Shown in pieces: positions 63,700 to 64,000 of a stretch of 64,000 bases of DNA. Position 1 is the stretch's first letter, and each line of letters starts with the position of its first letter. A program made the position numbers and the translations under genes. The stretch lies in NCBI RefSeq assembly GCF_038502225.1, contig NC_091292.1:47891928-47955927 (forward strand). Reading direction: 5' to 3'. The notes below the pieces were generated by a model that made no database searches, had not been told where the DNA came from, and worked only from the letters and a program-made list of their open reading frames with translations. This DNA comes from Cherax quadricarinatus (Eukaryota; Arthropoda; Malacostraca; Decapoda; Parastacidae).

Positions 63700-64000
63700 G
63701 TCACCTGTATATTTATCCAACCTAAATTTTTAAACTACCCAAAGTCCTTGCCTCAATATCCCAACTAGGTAGACTGTTCCACTCATCAACTACCCTATTT
63801 CCAAACCGATATTTTCCTATGTCCTTTCTAAGTCTAAACTTGTCTAATTTAAATCCATTACTGCGGGTTCGTTCTTGGAGAGACATCCTCAAGACCTTAT
63901 TAATATCCCCTTTATTAATACCCATCTTCCACTTATATACTTCGATCATGTCTCCCCTCATTCTTCGTCTAACAAGTGAATGTTATTTAAGAGTCTTCAA
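63700..64000 (-). mobile_element. LINE family beta C-terminal fragment (copy O), continues past window
   Basis: The minus strand encodes RRRMRGDMIEVYKWKMGINK, GFKLDKFRLRKDIGKYRFGN and RVVDEWNSLPS, then ends near 63715. It lies immediately upstream of copy N's ORF1, whose leader occupies 63650-63700. Confidence 0.8.

Overview
The window is eukaryotic DNA that is almost entirely repeats, with two short host exons. LINE, Penelope and tRNA-SINE content, the (AC)n/(TA)n arrays and an alpha-2-macroglobulin-like exon pair point to an arthropod, most likely a decapod crustacean (crayfish, crab or shrimp). No bacterial or organellar gene organisation is present. Family names come from reading motifs; no database search was run.

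Layout. 1-9404 is a 28-bp satellite containing one 100-N assembly gap. 9.4-32.6 kb holds two canonical GT-AG exons (11493-11554 and 32567-32627) that join in phase to encode the segment just before the bait region of an alpha-2-macroglobulin/TEP protein. The 21,012-bp intron between them is packed with LINEs: decayed RTE-like copies, a near-complete two-ORF LINE of family alpha (14327-18660), a 5'-truncated alpha copy (19283-21990), a nearly full-length RTE-like element (22061-25746), a LINE 3' end with a nested SINE (26122-27080), and a CR1/L2-like LINE of family beta whose ORF1 carries an SGNH esterase domain (27513-31734). 33.1-35.4 kb is a dead RTE copy in which 48 bp of the RT gene has been amplified into a 24-copy minisatellite. 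37.9-43.2 kb holds two alpha LINEs in tandem, embedded in (AC)n. 43.2-49.4 kb is a decayed jockey-like LINE carrying a 171-bp Penelope-derived fold-back insert with a 13-bp target duplication, followed by a Penelope element lying between alpha fragments. 50.3-51.4 kb has a decayed coding-like block of unknown origin. 52.0-56.1 kb is an RTE-like LINE fused in frame to the 3' half of a Penelope element. 56.2-64.0 kb is a Tc1 remnant, scrambled beta LINE pieces, a third Penelope remnant with inverted terminal repeats, and an intact SGNH ORF1.

How the parts relate. Two LINE families partition two microsatellite classes. Alpha copies are bordered by (AC)n read in the element's sense orientation, often on both sides. 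All four long (TA)n arrays abut RTE-derived sequence. Three different Penelope lineages carry the same hammerhead-like motif (a UUGAUAA-type core, a short hairpin, then GAAA) near their termini, next to TATA-like boxes. The strongest candidates for something undescribed are the microsatellite-linked alpha LINE, the 171-bp fold-back Penelope derivative, and the RTE-Penelope chimeric ORF with two reverse-transcriptase active sites.
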